The notes below the pieces were generated by a model that was not told the origin of the DNA, did not search any database, and saw only the letters and a program-made list of their open reading frames with translations. 64,000 nt of DNA, taken from NCBI RefSeq assembly GCF_910592395.1, contig NC_088312.1:13082001-13146000 (forward strand), in the 5' to 3' direction. Position 1 is the first letter of the stretch; each line of letters begins with the position of its first letter. Below are positions 21,835 through 33,935 of the stretch, in pieces. The DNA is from Lineus longissimus (taxonomy: Eukaryota > Nemertea > Pilidiophora > Heteronemertea > Lineidae). The position numbers and the translations under genes are program-made.

Positions 21835-22400
21835 ACGATTCCCTCCCCGCCCCGGACAATTTCCCCCTGTAAAATCCCCCCCCCCCCCCATCAAAATTGC
21901 CCCCCAATCAAATTGCCAAGTTCTAGGTAAATTCCCCCCCCCCCCAGTCAAATTGCCCTCCGGTACAATTACCCCCCAGTGAAAATGCCCCCTTTGGAGC
22001 CTAACCTTATCTTTACAAAGGTGTTTTCTCCTCAGTTTGCACTCCCAAGACTACCTCCCTCCTGCAAAGTCCTAAGTCCTATGCAAACCCATCTAAGAGA
22101 ATCTTTTGATCAGTCATAGAGCTCTCCATTTTTCGAAATTGTCTATGGCTATGACAACAAGGGATCTTGGAACAATGGATTCGGTGACCCAACTCAAACA
22201 TTCCTTGAATCATTGTGGAGAAACTGATCTTTCACCACCATGAAATTTATAATTCATTAAAGGACGATCTCATGAAATTTTTCGAAGGTCAGTGTTGCTG
22301 GGGGGCAATTTTACGGGGGGCAATTTGACAGGGGGACAATTTTACAGGGGGCAATTGACCGGGGGAGGGAATTGTCCGGGGGGAATTGTCCCGATACCGC
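21835..22400. repeat. Fold-back with C-rich/G-rich CAATTTTAC units
   Basis: The left arm (about 21835-21995) has four or five units of the form CCCCCAATCAAATTG / CCCCCATCAAAATTG. The right arm (about 22298-22395) carries the reverse complement, e.g. GGGGGGCAATTTGACAGG and GGGGACAATTTTACAGG. About 300 bp lie between the arms. The plan resembles the larger CGACTTA element at 25.6-27.5 kb. The LINE remnant begins just beyond the right arm. Confidence 0.75.
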
Positions 22401-22639
22401 AAGCCCCATACATAAGTTGTGCATGGCCTGGCTAGTCTGGCAAACCAGGTTGTTTCAGGTTCTCGGGACACAGAACAGACTTACCGAGACTGAACACTGG
22501 AAGGTGGGAGAGCGGTCTCATGCAGGAGTCCTCAATCAAGTACATGTACAGTGCATTGTAGTCGATAACGTGTCGGCCGGCAGCGATGAAGGAGAAGAGG
22601 TCGCTACCCATACCCAGCGAGGTTAGGGAGGACACCCGA

Positions 22640-25120
22640 TCTCCCGAGCAGATTGTGACAGGTAGCCAAAAGCTCCAGACCTCAGAGGTTGGAGTGTATG
22701 GACGACCAAGAACAGACAGAACCCGTACTGGGGGAAGCCGAGAACCCGATCCCTAAGGAAAATCTAGTGGGGGCAGAGGCTTAGAGCCCAAATCAACGTC
22801 CAGGAAGACGAGTCTTCCGATGACGACGAAGATGAGGACCTAGACGCAACGGGATCCAAAGGCAGACTACGGACCCTTCGACATTAGGAACGCACCTAAT
22901 GAGGAGAGAAAGTACTACCAGGCGTGTCTGGCAACAACCCGGCAGTGGAAGTAGTGGAAACACCTGGGGAGGAGGGAAGACCGTATGAACGAGGAAAGGA
23001 TGGAAAAAGATGTCATCCTGTTCGAGGAACAATGGCAAACGTCCGATAAGACGTTTACTACCTGGAACACAATGACATACGTGTCAATATTGTTCGTTCT
23101 CCAAATGAACGACGCCCCCAAGGCGCAGAAGCAAAACCCACAGTCGGGAGAAGGGAATGGGTACAGAGAGAAGACTCCGAAGGACATCTTGAACCTAAGG
23201 AAGACTCTCTTGTACCTGCACGTAGAGCTAGAACGGATCCGGAAGAACCGCCAAGAAACAGCGTGGCATTCGGCATTTCCAGCGTTAGAAGCAAATAAAG
23301 GGAGACATCTCCATTGCCACTATCGCACAAGCAAAGGAAGTCGCCCTCCAGAGATTAAAGGTGAGGCTAAAATAGGCTAAGGACCAAAAAAGGAGGCAAA
23401 AGGTGTGCACTCAGAACCACAACTTCCGTCTCTATGGCCTGGACTCCTTAGACAGGGGAAAACCGAATGAGCGAGGTAAACCGGAGCCGACCACTGAAAT
23501 GTCGTCCCTCTATAACTTCTGGGATGGTATAGTTGGGCAGAAGGGTACATATGACTCTAAAGACCGCGACGTCAAACTGTGGTGCGCGGAGGCATACTCC
23601 AAGCGCGGCTGTCCCCTGCGCGTGCAGGAGGCAGTCTACACCCTCCAAGATGGCGATCCAGTGGCAACGAACTATCTGTAGGCTCAAGGCTTGGAAGGCC
23701 CCTGGCCCGGACGGCATCATAAACTACTGGTTGAAGATGTTGAAAGGAACAAACAGGACATTAAGGGAGACTGTGTGCTGTCACCTTAACGGGAAACCAG
23801 TCCCCGACTGGTTGGCTCAAGGTAAAATCACGCTCATTTTCAAGAAAGGTGGCCGCAAGGACCCTGCATGTCTCAATACATGCTATAAGGTAATGACAGC
23901 ATTAATGGAGAATAGGCTGACGGATCTTGCCATCAGCACCAACGCCCCGCCCGTCCAGCAGAGGGCCTTGCGGAAGGGAACGAGGGGAACAATAGATGCC
24001 CTAATGGCGGACCGGTTCATCACTACAAATGCAAAGAGAGGATAGAAAAGTCTCTCAGTCGCCTGGTTCGACTTTTCCGAGGCTTTCGACAGGGTTCCAC
24101 ACCAGTGGATCAAGGATTGCCTGGAAGCCAATGGCGCCCCTCCATGGTTACGACGTATGGTAAACCAAATCATCCCTAAATGGAGCAGTCGGTTAACACT
24201 AAGAGCCGGAAGGAAGACCCTCGAGTCGGAAGTACTTATGTACCGCCGGGGGTTATTACAAGGAGACTCGATCACTGTCGCCCATCCTTTTCTGCCTAAC
24301 TCTCGCCCCACTGAGCCGGGCGATCGAGAAATGTGCATGATAGAGGTTATCACATGGCGAACGGATGGGTGAATTCTCACTTAGCGTTTATGGACGACAT
24401 CAAGACTTACACCAAGGGTGAAAAGCACATGGATATCGTCCTCGCCACAGCGGGTAGGATGGTTAAAGCACTCGGTGGAGAGCTTAATCTAGCAAAATGT
24501 GCACGAGCATCCCTCGTAAGAGGGAGAGAGTTACGAGGCAAACCTCATGAACACGACAGGCAGGAGGTCCTCGAAAAGGCTCAGATTACCAAATACGGGT
24601 CGGATTCGCTATATCGTTACCTTGGTATCCAGCAGCTGTTTGGTGTTGACACTGCGGTTCTGAAGGAGGAGCTCATCTCCAAATACTTCAAGAAATTGAA
24701 TGAGATTTGGAAGAGCGAGCTCAGCCTAGGGAACAAGGTCAAGGCAACGAATGAACGTTGTGTCGGGGTCATGTGCTAATTTCTTCATAGGAAAGCACTG
24801 GGCCAAGAGAGAATTGGTGACCCTTGAACGACGCGTTAGAAAGACACTGAATAGGTACCAAGTGTGGTATTTTAATCAGTCGAGCGAGAGGGTACATCTC
24901 GCCCGCTCCAAGTACTAGTGTGGCCTTGGACTGGTATCAAATGCCCGTACGCAGGACCAGTTCTCCGTCTCAATGGCGGGCTACCTAAGGAGTGGAGTGG
25001 ACCAATTCGTTACAGATTTGCACGATGCAGCCCTCTATTTCCGGAGGGAAAGTGACGATGTAGTAAATCATCTCAAATTGCGTTTTGTCGGGTGAAATCA
25101 GTTGAAAGGAAGACTGAAAG
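22640..25120 (+). mobile_element. Decayed non-LTR retrotransposon (LINE), RT domain recognisable
   Basis: Readings in shifting frames give the N-terminal RT block WKAPGPDGIINYWLKML (about 23690-23740), then LAQGKITLIFKKGG and a DFSEAFDRVPHQW block (about 24070-24110). Next come RRGLLQGDS (about 24247), the catalytic AFMDDIK (about 24390-24410) and ELNLAKCA and YRYLGIQQ downstream. Stops and frameshifts separate them: after about 24044, and within the QGDS motif region near 24270. The copy is therefore dead. An upstream helical, Lys/Arg-rich segment (22985-23380) probably belongs to ORF1 or the ORF2 N-terminus. The FMDD core and the APGPDGI and LGIQQ motifs suggest an R2-like group, but I hold the clade loosely. 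The AT-rich tail to about 25340 may be its 3' UTR. Confidence 0.8.
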
Positions 25121-25644
25121 CAAATGCTAATCTTGCTGAACTCACATTAATGTTGGATGGTGATCTTTTGTTTTGTTTTAAGCTTTCTTAGTATTTGGTC
25201 AGACATTAGTGTGGACACAAGTGTTAATGATTGCTCAATGATGATAAAATTTTAGATGTCACATATATATATGTCTCGCCTAGCATAGAATAAAATTAGA
25301 TTGTAGATTAATGATTGGAATGAACTTTAGATTCTTGCACATACTGTATGTCATCCAAAACAATCTTGTAATAATGATTGATACTGCTTATTAGACCAAG
25401 AAACACCTGAAATGAATACAGTTGTATATCTTTTCTCTTGATAACATTTTGATTTGTGTAAAACTACCCATAACCCATAAGATATGTCAAAAGTTGAAGC
25501 ATCAAAATCAAGGTGTGTGTAGACAAAAACCTTTGAAGTCATTTGACTTCATTTTAACGTTTTTGCAGATACTGCAGTCTTCCATTGTAGGGCAGATGTG
25601 TTGACTGCAATCGGTGTTTCCCCAGTCAGGAACGTTATGACTGG

Positions 25645-27450
25645 CATACGGAGAAATACGGTGGCTGGGAAAGGACATCGAAAAAAAAAAATTCTCGGCG
25701 GGACGACTTATTATGTCGGGGGGAACGACTTATTATCTCGGGGGGACGACTTAGTAAGTCGGGGGGACGACTTATTATCTCGGGGGACGACTTAGTAAGT
25801 CGGGGGGACGACTTAGTAAGTCGGGGGGACGACTTATTATCTCGGGGGGACGACTTAGTAAGTCGGGGAGACGACTTATTATGTCGGGGGGACGACTTAT
25901 TATGTCGGGGGGACGACTTATTATCTCGGGGGACGACTTAGTAAGTCGGGGGGGGACGACTTATTATGTCGGGGGGACAACTTATTATGTCGGAGGGACG
26001 ACTTATTATCTCGGGGGGACGACTTATTATGTCGGGGGGACGACTTATTATCTCGGGGGGACGACTTATTATCTCGGGGGGGGGACGACTTAGTAAGTCG
26101 GGGGGGACGACTTATTATCTCGGGGGGGGGGGGACGACTTAGTAAGTCGGGGGGACGACTTATTATGTCGGGGGGACGACTTATTATCTCGGGGGGACGA
26201 CTTAGTAAGTCGGCGGGACGACTTATTATCTCGGGGGACGACTTAGTAAGTCGGGGGGACGACTTAGTAAGTCGGGGGGACGACTTATTATCTCGGGGGG
26301 ACGACTTAGTAAGTCGGGGAGACGACTTATTATGTCGGGGGGACGACTTATTATGTCGGGGGGACGACTTATTATCTCGGGGGACGACTTAGTAAGTCGG
26401 GGGGGACGACTTATTATGTCGGGGGGACAACTTATTATGTCGGAGGGACGACTTATTATCTCGGGGGGACGACTTATTATGTCGGGGGGACGACTTATTA
26501 TCTCGGGGGGACGACTTAGTAAGTCGGGGGGGACGACTTATTATCTCGGGGGGGGGGACGACTTAGTAAGTCGGGGGGACGACTTATTATGTCGGGGGGA
26601 CGACTTATTATCTCGGGGGGACGACTTAGTAAGTCGGGGGGGGGACGACTTATTATGTCGGGGGGACAACTTATTATGTCGGAGGGACGACTTATTATCT
26701 CGGGGGGACGACTTATTATGTCGGGGGGACGACTTATTATCTCGGGGGGACGACTTAGTAAGTCGGGGGGACGACTTAGTAAGTCGGGGGGGGGACGACT
26801 TATTATCTCGGGGGGGGGATGACTTATTAAGTCGGGAGGGACGACTTATTATGTCCGGGGGACGACTTATTATCTCGGGGGGGACGACTTACTAAGTCGG
26901 GGGGACGACTTACTCTCACCATGTTGACAACTTAATAATAATATTGCCCTACTGCCTTTTTCATGAATCAATTTTGAGCATTATGTTTACAACGTAGTTG
27001 ACAATAATTGTAGTGAGAGAGATGAGACAGTCACAGCCAGGCCAAATCAGTCATGGCTGCTCTGCCAAGTTGTCTACATGGTGAGAGAGATGAGACAGTC
27101 ACAGCCAGGCCTCGCCCTCGCTTTCATAAGTCGTCCCCCCGACTTAATAAGTCGTCCCCCCGAGATAATAAGTCGTCCCCCCGAGATAATAAGTCGTCCC
27201 CCCGACATAATAAGTCGTCCCCCGACTTAATAAGTCGTCCCCCCCGAGATAATAAGTCGTCCCCCCGACATAATAAGTCTTCCCCCCGACTTACTAAGTC
27301 GTCCCCCCGACTTACTAAGTCGTCCCCCCGTGATAATAAGTCGTCCCCCCCGACATGATAAGTCGTCCCCCCGAGATAATAAGTCGTCCCGCCGAGAATT
27401 TTTTTTCTTTCGATGACCTTTCTCAGCCACCGTATTTCCCAGCCACCGTA
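25645..27450. repeat. Fold-back element with CGACTTA minisatellite arms
   Basis: Left flank TACGGTGGCTGGGAAAGG, then CATCGAAAAAAAA and TTCTCGGCGGGACGACTTAT at about 25657-25710, recurs inverted at about 27385-27435. Between them, the left arm (about 25690-26920) has over 50 units of ~22 bp, GGGGGGACGACTTATTATCTC and relatives. The right arm (about 27125-27395) has about 13 units in reverse orientation. Unit types differ at the TTATTATCTCG, TTATTATGTCG and TTAGTAAGTCG positions. The spacer (26925-27120) contains a duplicated GTGAGAGAGATGAGACAGTC. Long open frames here arise only from the repeat and are not genes. Confidence 0.85.
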
Positions 27451-27927
27451 GAGAAAAGTGTATTCTCGCAGTAATTTTAGATAAACATGGTGGCTTAACT
27501 AACCATGTGCTGATTGAAGTGGCCCAGACACCTTTTCGCAGACAACAGGTTTACAAATAATTCAACAGTGAGGTGTTATATGCTGTGTGTGATCTTGCAG
27601 AGCTGCTTTCCAACCTTTGAACAATACAACAAGACATAATATCAATACCTGAACATTGTTTTATTCAACCTCAATGGAACAACTACACACTGTTTTATAC
27701 ACCACTACATGCTTGTGCATTTGTATTATTATTCATGACAAATAAAAGAACAGGTTGTGAATTAATGTGGTACTGATGGCAATCAACAATAGGCCTAATC
27801 GGAGTCTTTCAATAAATTTGACATTGGATGACTCTGGCCTGATCAATGAATTGGCGAAAAAGAATCAACGGCATATGATGGAATATGATGAAGTCGTGCC
27901 TAAAACTGTCGGAAATATATTTTCCAG
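27451..27927. other. Non-coding stretch after the fold-back array
   Basis: No gene or structured repeat was recognised. The sequence is AT-rich, with a plus-strand AATAAA (in CAAATAAAAGA) near 27740. Confidence 0.35.
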
Positions 27928-28150
27928 TTTAAAGGGACGATATTGGCAGCAGCTAGGCAGGCAAGATAAAGTTACACAAAGTCACCAATAGGGATCTCTC
28001 ACATCTCACGGTACGTCGAAATGCTAACGCTTGTACGAGGAATATTATTTTGTGCTGAATCTGACATAACCTAGTGCCCTTACTGTGTATACTAGCCAAC
28101 TGAAGATGGCCAAATAAGCCCCTCTGCTCCAACCTATAGTCTCCCTTTAA
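27928..28150. repeat. MITE with TTTAAAGGGACGATATTGG / TATAGTCTCCCTTTAA ends
   Basis: This is a full-length copy with inverted ends, TTTAAAGGGA and TCCCTTTAA. Its interior, CAGCTAGGCAGGCAAGATAA... TAGGGATCTCTCAC ... AAGATGGCCAAATAAG, matches copies around 49563-49720 and 50070-50250 and partial copies at 11072 and 50790. Confidence 0.75.
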
Positions 28151-30599
28151 GGGAGGACTGGCAGATTTATGTGGACACGGTGCCTTATATTCACGCAGTG
28201 TTGGTATATTCACCGCTTGTTTACATGATAAATGCATGCCAGAGCTGCTCTCCAATAATATTATTAGTGTCCATCCGGCATTATCTTCTGCTGCAACTCC
28301 CTCAAATTGGAATTCTTTTGGAAATTTTGTCATATTTTATCATATTCCGTTCATTCCGTCAGTTTCGATAAGGCCGTCATTATATGTTCCATTAGTAGTC
28401 ATTTACAAAACTGAGTCCAAGGTTACTGTACATTGGCCTCATCCTGCTAGGCAGGTGGTCAGACCGAAGTTCCAAGGGGACGACCGAGCACATTATTGCA
28501 TTCTGTCCAGCCACAAAATAATGCACACAGAAGTCGATATTCTGTCAAGACAGGGCTATGGATAGGCTAGAGCCAAGAATACAGAAATGAAAGCATTACA
28601 CCAACTAAAGCACTATGCCAAATGGCAAATACTAATTGGATCAAGTAACAGAACATGCCCCGTTTGATGCTTTTCATGATATCGTGATATACAAAAGGTT
28701 ACCTGTAAATTCTCCCAAAATTACCATTACAGTGAAGTGGCATGGTTGTTCCTTCTCGCAAACAAGTTTTAAGGGACAACTTGGGCGTATGATTTACCTG
28801 GCCAGGCGGGTAATGTGCCAACTTCACACCATGCGCCGCCACTTGCAGTATGACACTGATGCCGTTCTCTGATAACGATTTTCACCAGTGTTGGAAGGCA
28901 GTTTAGAGCATGGCTTGCGAATAGGGCTAGCTAAGGTTACATCCGATTCTAATAATGCATTGTTTATTGCAGTTCAAAGGATTTCATTAATCCTGTTTGG
29001 AGGAGTTGCGGTCCTGCTGGAAGCAGTTTTTGTACAAAAACCAACATAACTAGATCTTATGCCCAAATCAAGTGTAAAGATCGTAGAGTACAAATGGATG
29101 ACTCAAACAAGAATGCTATTGGGTATGCTGGGAGAAAGTGAGTACATTTGTATATTTTTTCTCTCCATGAGTACCGGTGACATGAATAATTAAAATTAGA
29201 CTAATGGTGCCCTAAGACTTAACTTTTAAGGGCGAAAAAACGCATACAAAAATATATACATGTATAAACAAGTTTGTCGGCTTTATACATACTTGATATT
29301 AACCGTCGTATAAAAAACAATACAGTCATGTAGATACAAGAGCTACCCAGTTAGACCAGTACAACCAAACTACTGTAGAATAATGTGTTTTTTTTTGTTT
29401 TGTTCTCTCCCAGACGTCAATGAAAAAATAGTCAACTGAAAGATAAGAATGTACCCTACAGGATAAAACCTCGTACAAAAATACCCAATAAAAATTTCAA
29501 AATAAATTTCTTCAGTCATGTAGAGCGAATGTGACGGCCAATTGGATAGCTCTTTCTAAAGGAGCAGAGTTACTCAAGGAACGCCAGGGACTTGAACTGG
29601 ACGAGCAGTCAACAGCGCAAAGAGGCAGCCCTGGATTGAACAATGGTGACAGCAATAGTAATAATACACCCAAGGGCCTGACACTCAGCTGAAATACATG
29701 GGTACAATATACAAAACATGGAAAGCACCTTGTAGGTCTCTTTCAACCTCAATTTTGTTCACATACTGATGCCTATATATGCCTATACCAAATAGCGCTT
29801 AAACAGCAATTCGTACTGAATAGCGCTTTATAAATAATATGCATTATCATTATTAATAATGCTATTATTATTATTATTGTATACATTGTATACGACGCAA
29901 ATACCAAAGTAAAAAGACCCTTGGCTAAATAATGAAAAAAAGCAACTTATTAGAGGAAATTCAAGAGCTTGAGCACTTTGACCTTGAAGAGTACCGTAGG
30001 TAAAAAAACCTTGGCGATATCAAGAATTCATAAAAACTGGTCTTTATTTATTCTTGGTCATATGTAATGGAGAGTTATTAGATACACCAACTATTTAGTC
30101 ACTCTAGTTGAAGCCAAAGGCTTTAAAATGGGAAGTGATAAAAGAAAAAAAGAAAAAAGAATTTTGCCCTGAAGTGGGGTCAAACCCACAACTTTTTGGG
30201 TAACAAGAGCGGGAAATTCAAATCAAGTCAAAACTAAGTCAACGCCAGTAACGCCAAATGGTTGTATCAATCAAAACCATTCCAATTTTATTTCAAAACC
30301 TACTAGCATGCAGACTTCCCCACCTTTATTTCAAGCCTTTACCTATTTGAATAAAGTGTCAAAAAATTCTTTGTGATTTACACCTTTTGCCCCCTGGTGA
30401 GAACCGTAATGAACTGAACACAATCATTTTTAAAAGCGTAGGGCCTATCCTATATATTGATATTCTGATCAGTAGAAGGTATTGTACTGAGAGGTTAGGT
30501 GGTTTTTAACATGTTTCAGCTTTGTAAATTCTCTTCAATTGTCTTAAACAACTAAAGGGACTGAATTAACACTACTTCAAAACAAACAGAATGTATTTA
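28151..30599. other. Repeat-rich intergenic stretch without a gene
   Basis: A TTTTAAGGGACAACTTGGGCG MITE-like copy starts at about 28767 and runs to roughly 29040. Near 29665 the motif CCCAAGGGCCTGACACTCAG has a close match at about 33957, so it belongs to another dispersed repeat. Near 29850-29880 there is an (ATT)n tract. No coding exon is recognised. Confidence 0.4.
30160..30240 (-). repeat. Possible tRNA-derived SINE fragment
   Basis: On the minus strand, GCTCTTGTTACCC is followed by GTGGGTTTGACCCCAC and TTCAGGGC. The pattern resembles a tRNA anticodon arm, T-arm/B-box (GGTTCGANNCC-like) and acceptor end. No clear A-box or D-arm can be read, so this is a weak call. Confidence 0.25.
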
Positions 30600-30920
30600 C
30601 ATTTATTCACAAAACAGATCTGACCAAGGCTATATAAACCGCGATAGACGTCTATGCGCGCGCACCCCCATAGTACTCGAGCGGTACCGCTTTTCGTAAA
30701 TGACAATGTCAACTTTGAAACCGTTTCACTCGACGATCCTCCTCGATGCTGCTCCTCACACACACGTTCCAAAATCCCTACCGAATCGACACATTTCTTC
30801 GCATCACAGCTTCATACACGCATAGACAGTCATTACTTTATTTTAAACTCGGAGGTTTCGTCGTCCCTATATAATCTCGTGGTAGTCGCTAATAGGAGAG
30901 ACTTTCAAGAAAAAACGAGA

Positions 30921-32826
30921 TTACTGGCTAGCATATCTGTCGGGATTTTTTACCTTGCGACCGCGGCGCGTAACTATCTCTTGGGGCCGAACAAGCTTTC
31001 CTGTGAACACATTATGAAATGTCAAGTATGGTTTTCGGTCTGTGTCTTTCCTCGTTGCCTTTGCGAAGGATAAATTGGTTATTTTTTGTTTACCTTTGTC
31101 ATAATTCTTTGAAACGACCTCAACCTTGAAGTTGCTGACCAGCAAGGGCAGAGTCAGGTTTATTCTGTTCAAATTGAAGAAAACATCAAGAAATCGATGA
31201 AACTGGCAGTTTCTGCAAACGCGCCGTTCGAAGCGATTCAGGAATGACCTTTGACCAATGAACTGCTTTTTGTTCTTGTAATAGGCTCGAACCAGGAAGG
31301 AGCCCTTATACCTGTCTTGGTCAATGTTGTTGACCTTCAACAGGTAACTGCCAACCCATTCAAAACCACTTGACGGAAACTGAAATGATTGTGTCGGTTT
31401 CTTAGTGCTCCACTTCTTGACATTCGTCACATCGAAGAATAGACGTGATGGACCCTGTAGATTTTCTTTGTCAGTTTTCATCTTTTCTTTATCAGCTTTG
31501 CGTAGTTCAGTTTTAATCTTTTTAAGGTTTTTTACAGCAAAGTGGTTTTTTTTCAGCTGGCATTTTCCTTCATATTCAGGAAAATCTCCATCGAATGATC
31601 CCTTTGTGTAGGTGTACCCAAGCTGTCTCTTAATGTTGATGCAATGCATCGATGTGACTTGAACCCCATTTGGAGCCTGGAAAGGATAGAGAGGGGTGTC
31701 CATCGACAGCTTTTCATCAGGTGCCTGACCGTGTGTATATCCTTGGCCTTCGTTAGGATTGGTGCCCCTTTTATCATTTGGATCAATGTCGAAGTTGTCA
31801 ATGAATCCATTTTTCTTCTGCCAAACCCAAAACATGCGATCGATGTTGCAGTGATGAAAGAAGAATATCGGATCGAACGCAGCCGTCTCGTTTTCGCCCA
31901 TGTCTCCATTTGCTCCCACGATCAGCCCAAACCTTGATCGTTTGGACCGTCCTTTTTCATCCTTTTTTTTCATGTCATATCCACCAATTGCCAAGTGCAG
32001 TGAGTCATGTGGACATTCAACGGAAACGTCCATGACCCCATTCAAACACTGGGAGTGACGATTCGAAAATGTGTTATAGTTGCTGGCACTAAGACACGTT
32101 TCGAACCGAACGTAAACACTGTTTGGTTCTATACCTCTGGTTTTCTTGCCTTGGTCAAGCTCGCCGCGGTTGAGCCATTCTATTACATTATCGTTCAAAG
32201 CATCCACTGCATGTTTGTTACCACGCTTCAATAGGGTCTTGGGCACCTGCTTGTTATGTGCATCTGCAATAAGCTTTGCCTTCTTCGGACTACAGATCCC
32301 TGAGTAAGGATATCGGACGGTTTCATATCCTTTCGGTTTTTCATAATAATATTCCTCTTGGTCATCTGCTCGACCTAAAGCCATCGGCAGGGTGTAACTG
32401 CGTAGTGGATTGGTCACTTTTTTTCCGTCGATTTCAACTGTATCATCTGTTAGTAGTTTCGGGATGCCTTCCTTCATTGATTCCTCCGAGGTTGCGTCCC
32501 AGTATGGCAGGGTCACGTCATCCTCTGGACATACCGTCCTCAGGGCTTGCTCTAAACTCAACATATGGAAGCGGTGCCAGGTGGGGAACAAGACATTGTT
32601 GTGCTGACACCAACCTCCCCAATATTTGAGGTCTGGAAGAGGTGTTTTTGGGGGTACGAACGGTGCTCCATGGAAACCAGCTATGTTCCAGAATGAGTTT
32701 GGATTATCTGTTGGCAGGGCAGTGATTAACTTCCAGGCGCGCAGGAAAGCATTCAATTTTATGGGATTCTTGGACAGTTCTCGAACTGACATACGGACCC
32801 GTAGAGAACCAGACGCGTTCATCAGG
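30921..32826 (-). CDS. Tyrosinase (type-3 copper oxidase), main exon
   Basis: A single uninterrupted 633-codon frame from the ATG at 32822 to TAA at 30921. The CuA ligands are His51 (FHGAPF), His74 (WCQHNN) and His83 (TWHRFH), spaced as in fungal and bacterial tyrosinases. Cys72 sits two before His74, the position of the Cys-His thioether in fungal tyrosinases and molluscan haemocyanin. The CuB site is His272 and His276 (HDSLHLAIGG) with the HHCNIDRMFW block at 323-332. A C-terminal region, about residues 460-620, follows the core; it is rich in Lys/Arg and Phe and probably forms a beta domain. Directly upstream of the ATG, the minus strand reads TTGTTTCTTTCAG then CCTG. A 5' exon (leader or signal peptide) is therefore likely, and the true N-terminus may lie further up. 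Minus-strand AATAAA lies at about 30837-30842. The expected reaction is o-hydroxylation of phenols and/or oxidation of catechols; substrate unknown. Confidence 0.93.
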
Positions 32827-33384
32827 CTGAAAGAAACAACGTCACAATTGGTACATGGTTTTTGACTTTTGACTTAAATTTTCTAGTATTTCCTGCCATC
32901 TGTATGCATAAAGATGAAGTAAAACCGTTTACTTAAAAGTGTTTACTACTAGTAGAAGCAAGAAGTATTAATACTATTTACTACAAGTTAATGCTTTTTG
33001 CTTCTACTAGTAGTATTTACTTCTTTTATATGCATACCACCCAATAGTCCCAAAAGAGGTGTGTCCATTCTGTGGCTCCATTTGCATTCAATGGTATCTC
33101 GAAGTTAAGCACTGAAACAGAACACGGATCTCACCACCAATTGGAGGTCTGACTACTTGTCCTTTTGTCTAGATAGAAGTTGGCATAAAATGCAATCTAA
33201 ATCTGATCAAACCGCACATACCCTAATCTCTCCCCCAAAAAATACACAAGAGAGTCATCCAACCTCGAGGGAGTCAATCCTGTCAGCAAATGGATGCCCT
33301 AAAGAACGAATATCATTATTTGTAGACAGCTTCTGATCCAAACAAAGAAATTCTTTTAAAATTGATCAATGACGCAGGACACTT
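32827..33384. other. Upstream of tyrosinase exon; contains a hairpin
   Basis: No upstream tyrosinase exon was found. A dyad lies at about 32940-33015: ACTACTAGTAGAAGCAA is mirrored by TTGCTTCTACTAGTAGT, giving a small stem-loop element. Confidence 0.5.
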
Positions 33385-33935
33385 CTTACGTGTATAATGC
33401 GACATACAGGCCACCTCCCAAACCAAGCACTTCTGTTGACCCTGGATGTCAACCAACATCCCACACTTGGAAAAGGGGAAACGGTGGCATCCATCAATTA
33501 CCCATTAACTTCTCACACCTCTTGCTTTTGGATGCAGTCTTCACCAATATCAACTTTGATTTCAATTGGCAAAATTACTTCCAGACCGGGGGCATTGCTA
33601 AGGAACCAAAGTCACCCCTGATTTGCAAACACGTTCATGGCACATTTCAAGGAATACCAATTATTACTCCTCATCTGGGTTAGGTTCATCGACGATGTGT
33701 TCCTAGTACGGACACACGGACGAACTGAACTGGATCTGTCAATCTAACATCTTAATGCCTGTCACTTGACAATCAAATTCATAGCAAAAATCTCCAGCCA
33801 GTCAGTCAATTTCTCAGACACAGTAGCCATTGTCAATGGGGACCATAACATCATTGCGTTCCTATACAGCAAACCAACACGTATTGCTCACAACTACTTG
33901 CTGTTCTCTTCAGTACACCCGCAGTAGCTTGAAGA
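33385..33935 (+). mobile_element. Penelope-like retroelement RT remnant
   Basis: In shifting frames one reads an LTLDV...NIPH-like block (about 33430), NINFDFNWQNYFQTGGIA (about 33550-33600) and a GTKV-like block. RFIDDVFLVRTHGRTELD (about 33686-33742) then contains the catalytic Asp pair, followed by SVNFSDTV and FLYSKPT. This order and the IDDVF core are typical of Penelope-like RTs. Internal frameshifts and stops show it is dead. No GIY-YIG endonuclease part was found downstream. Confidence 0.7.

Noticed and set aside
21334-21982. Open frames of 127-205 codons on both strands
   Set aside because: They run through poly-G/poly-C arms and give Gly/Pro low-complexity protein with no domain or splice support.
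25686-27395. CRISPR array
   Set aside because: Units are contiguous with no unique spacers, and the host is a eukaryote.
25881-27430. Several repetitive open frames with DDLLSRG or NKSSPR units
   Set aside because: They are translations of the CGACTTA array in both orientations. G-tract length varies from unit to unit, so no frame is conserved across the array.
30160-30240. Functional tRNA gene
   Set aside because: A T-arm-like segment is present but no D-arm or complete acceptor stem can be formed; at best a SINE remnant.
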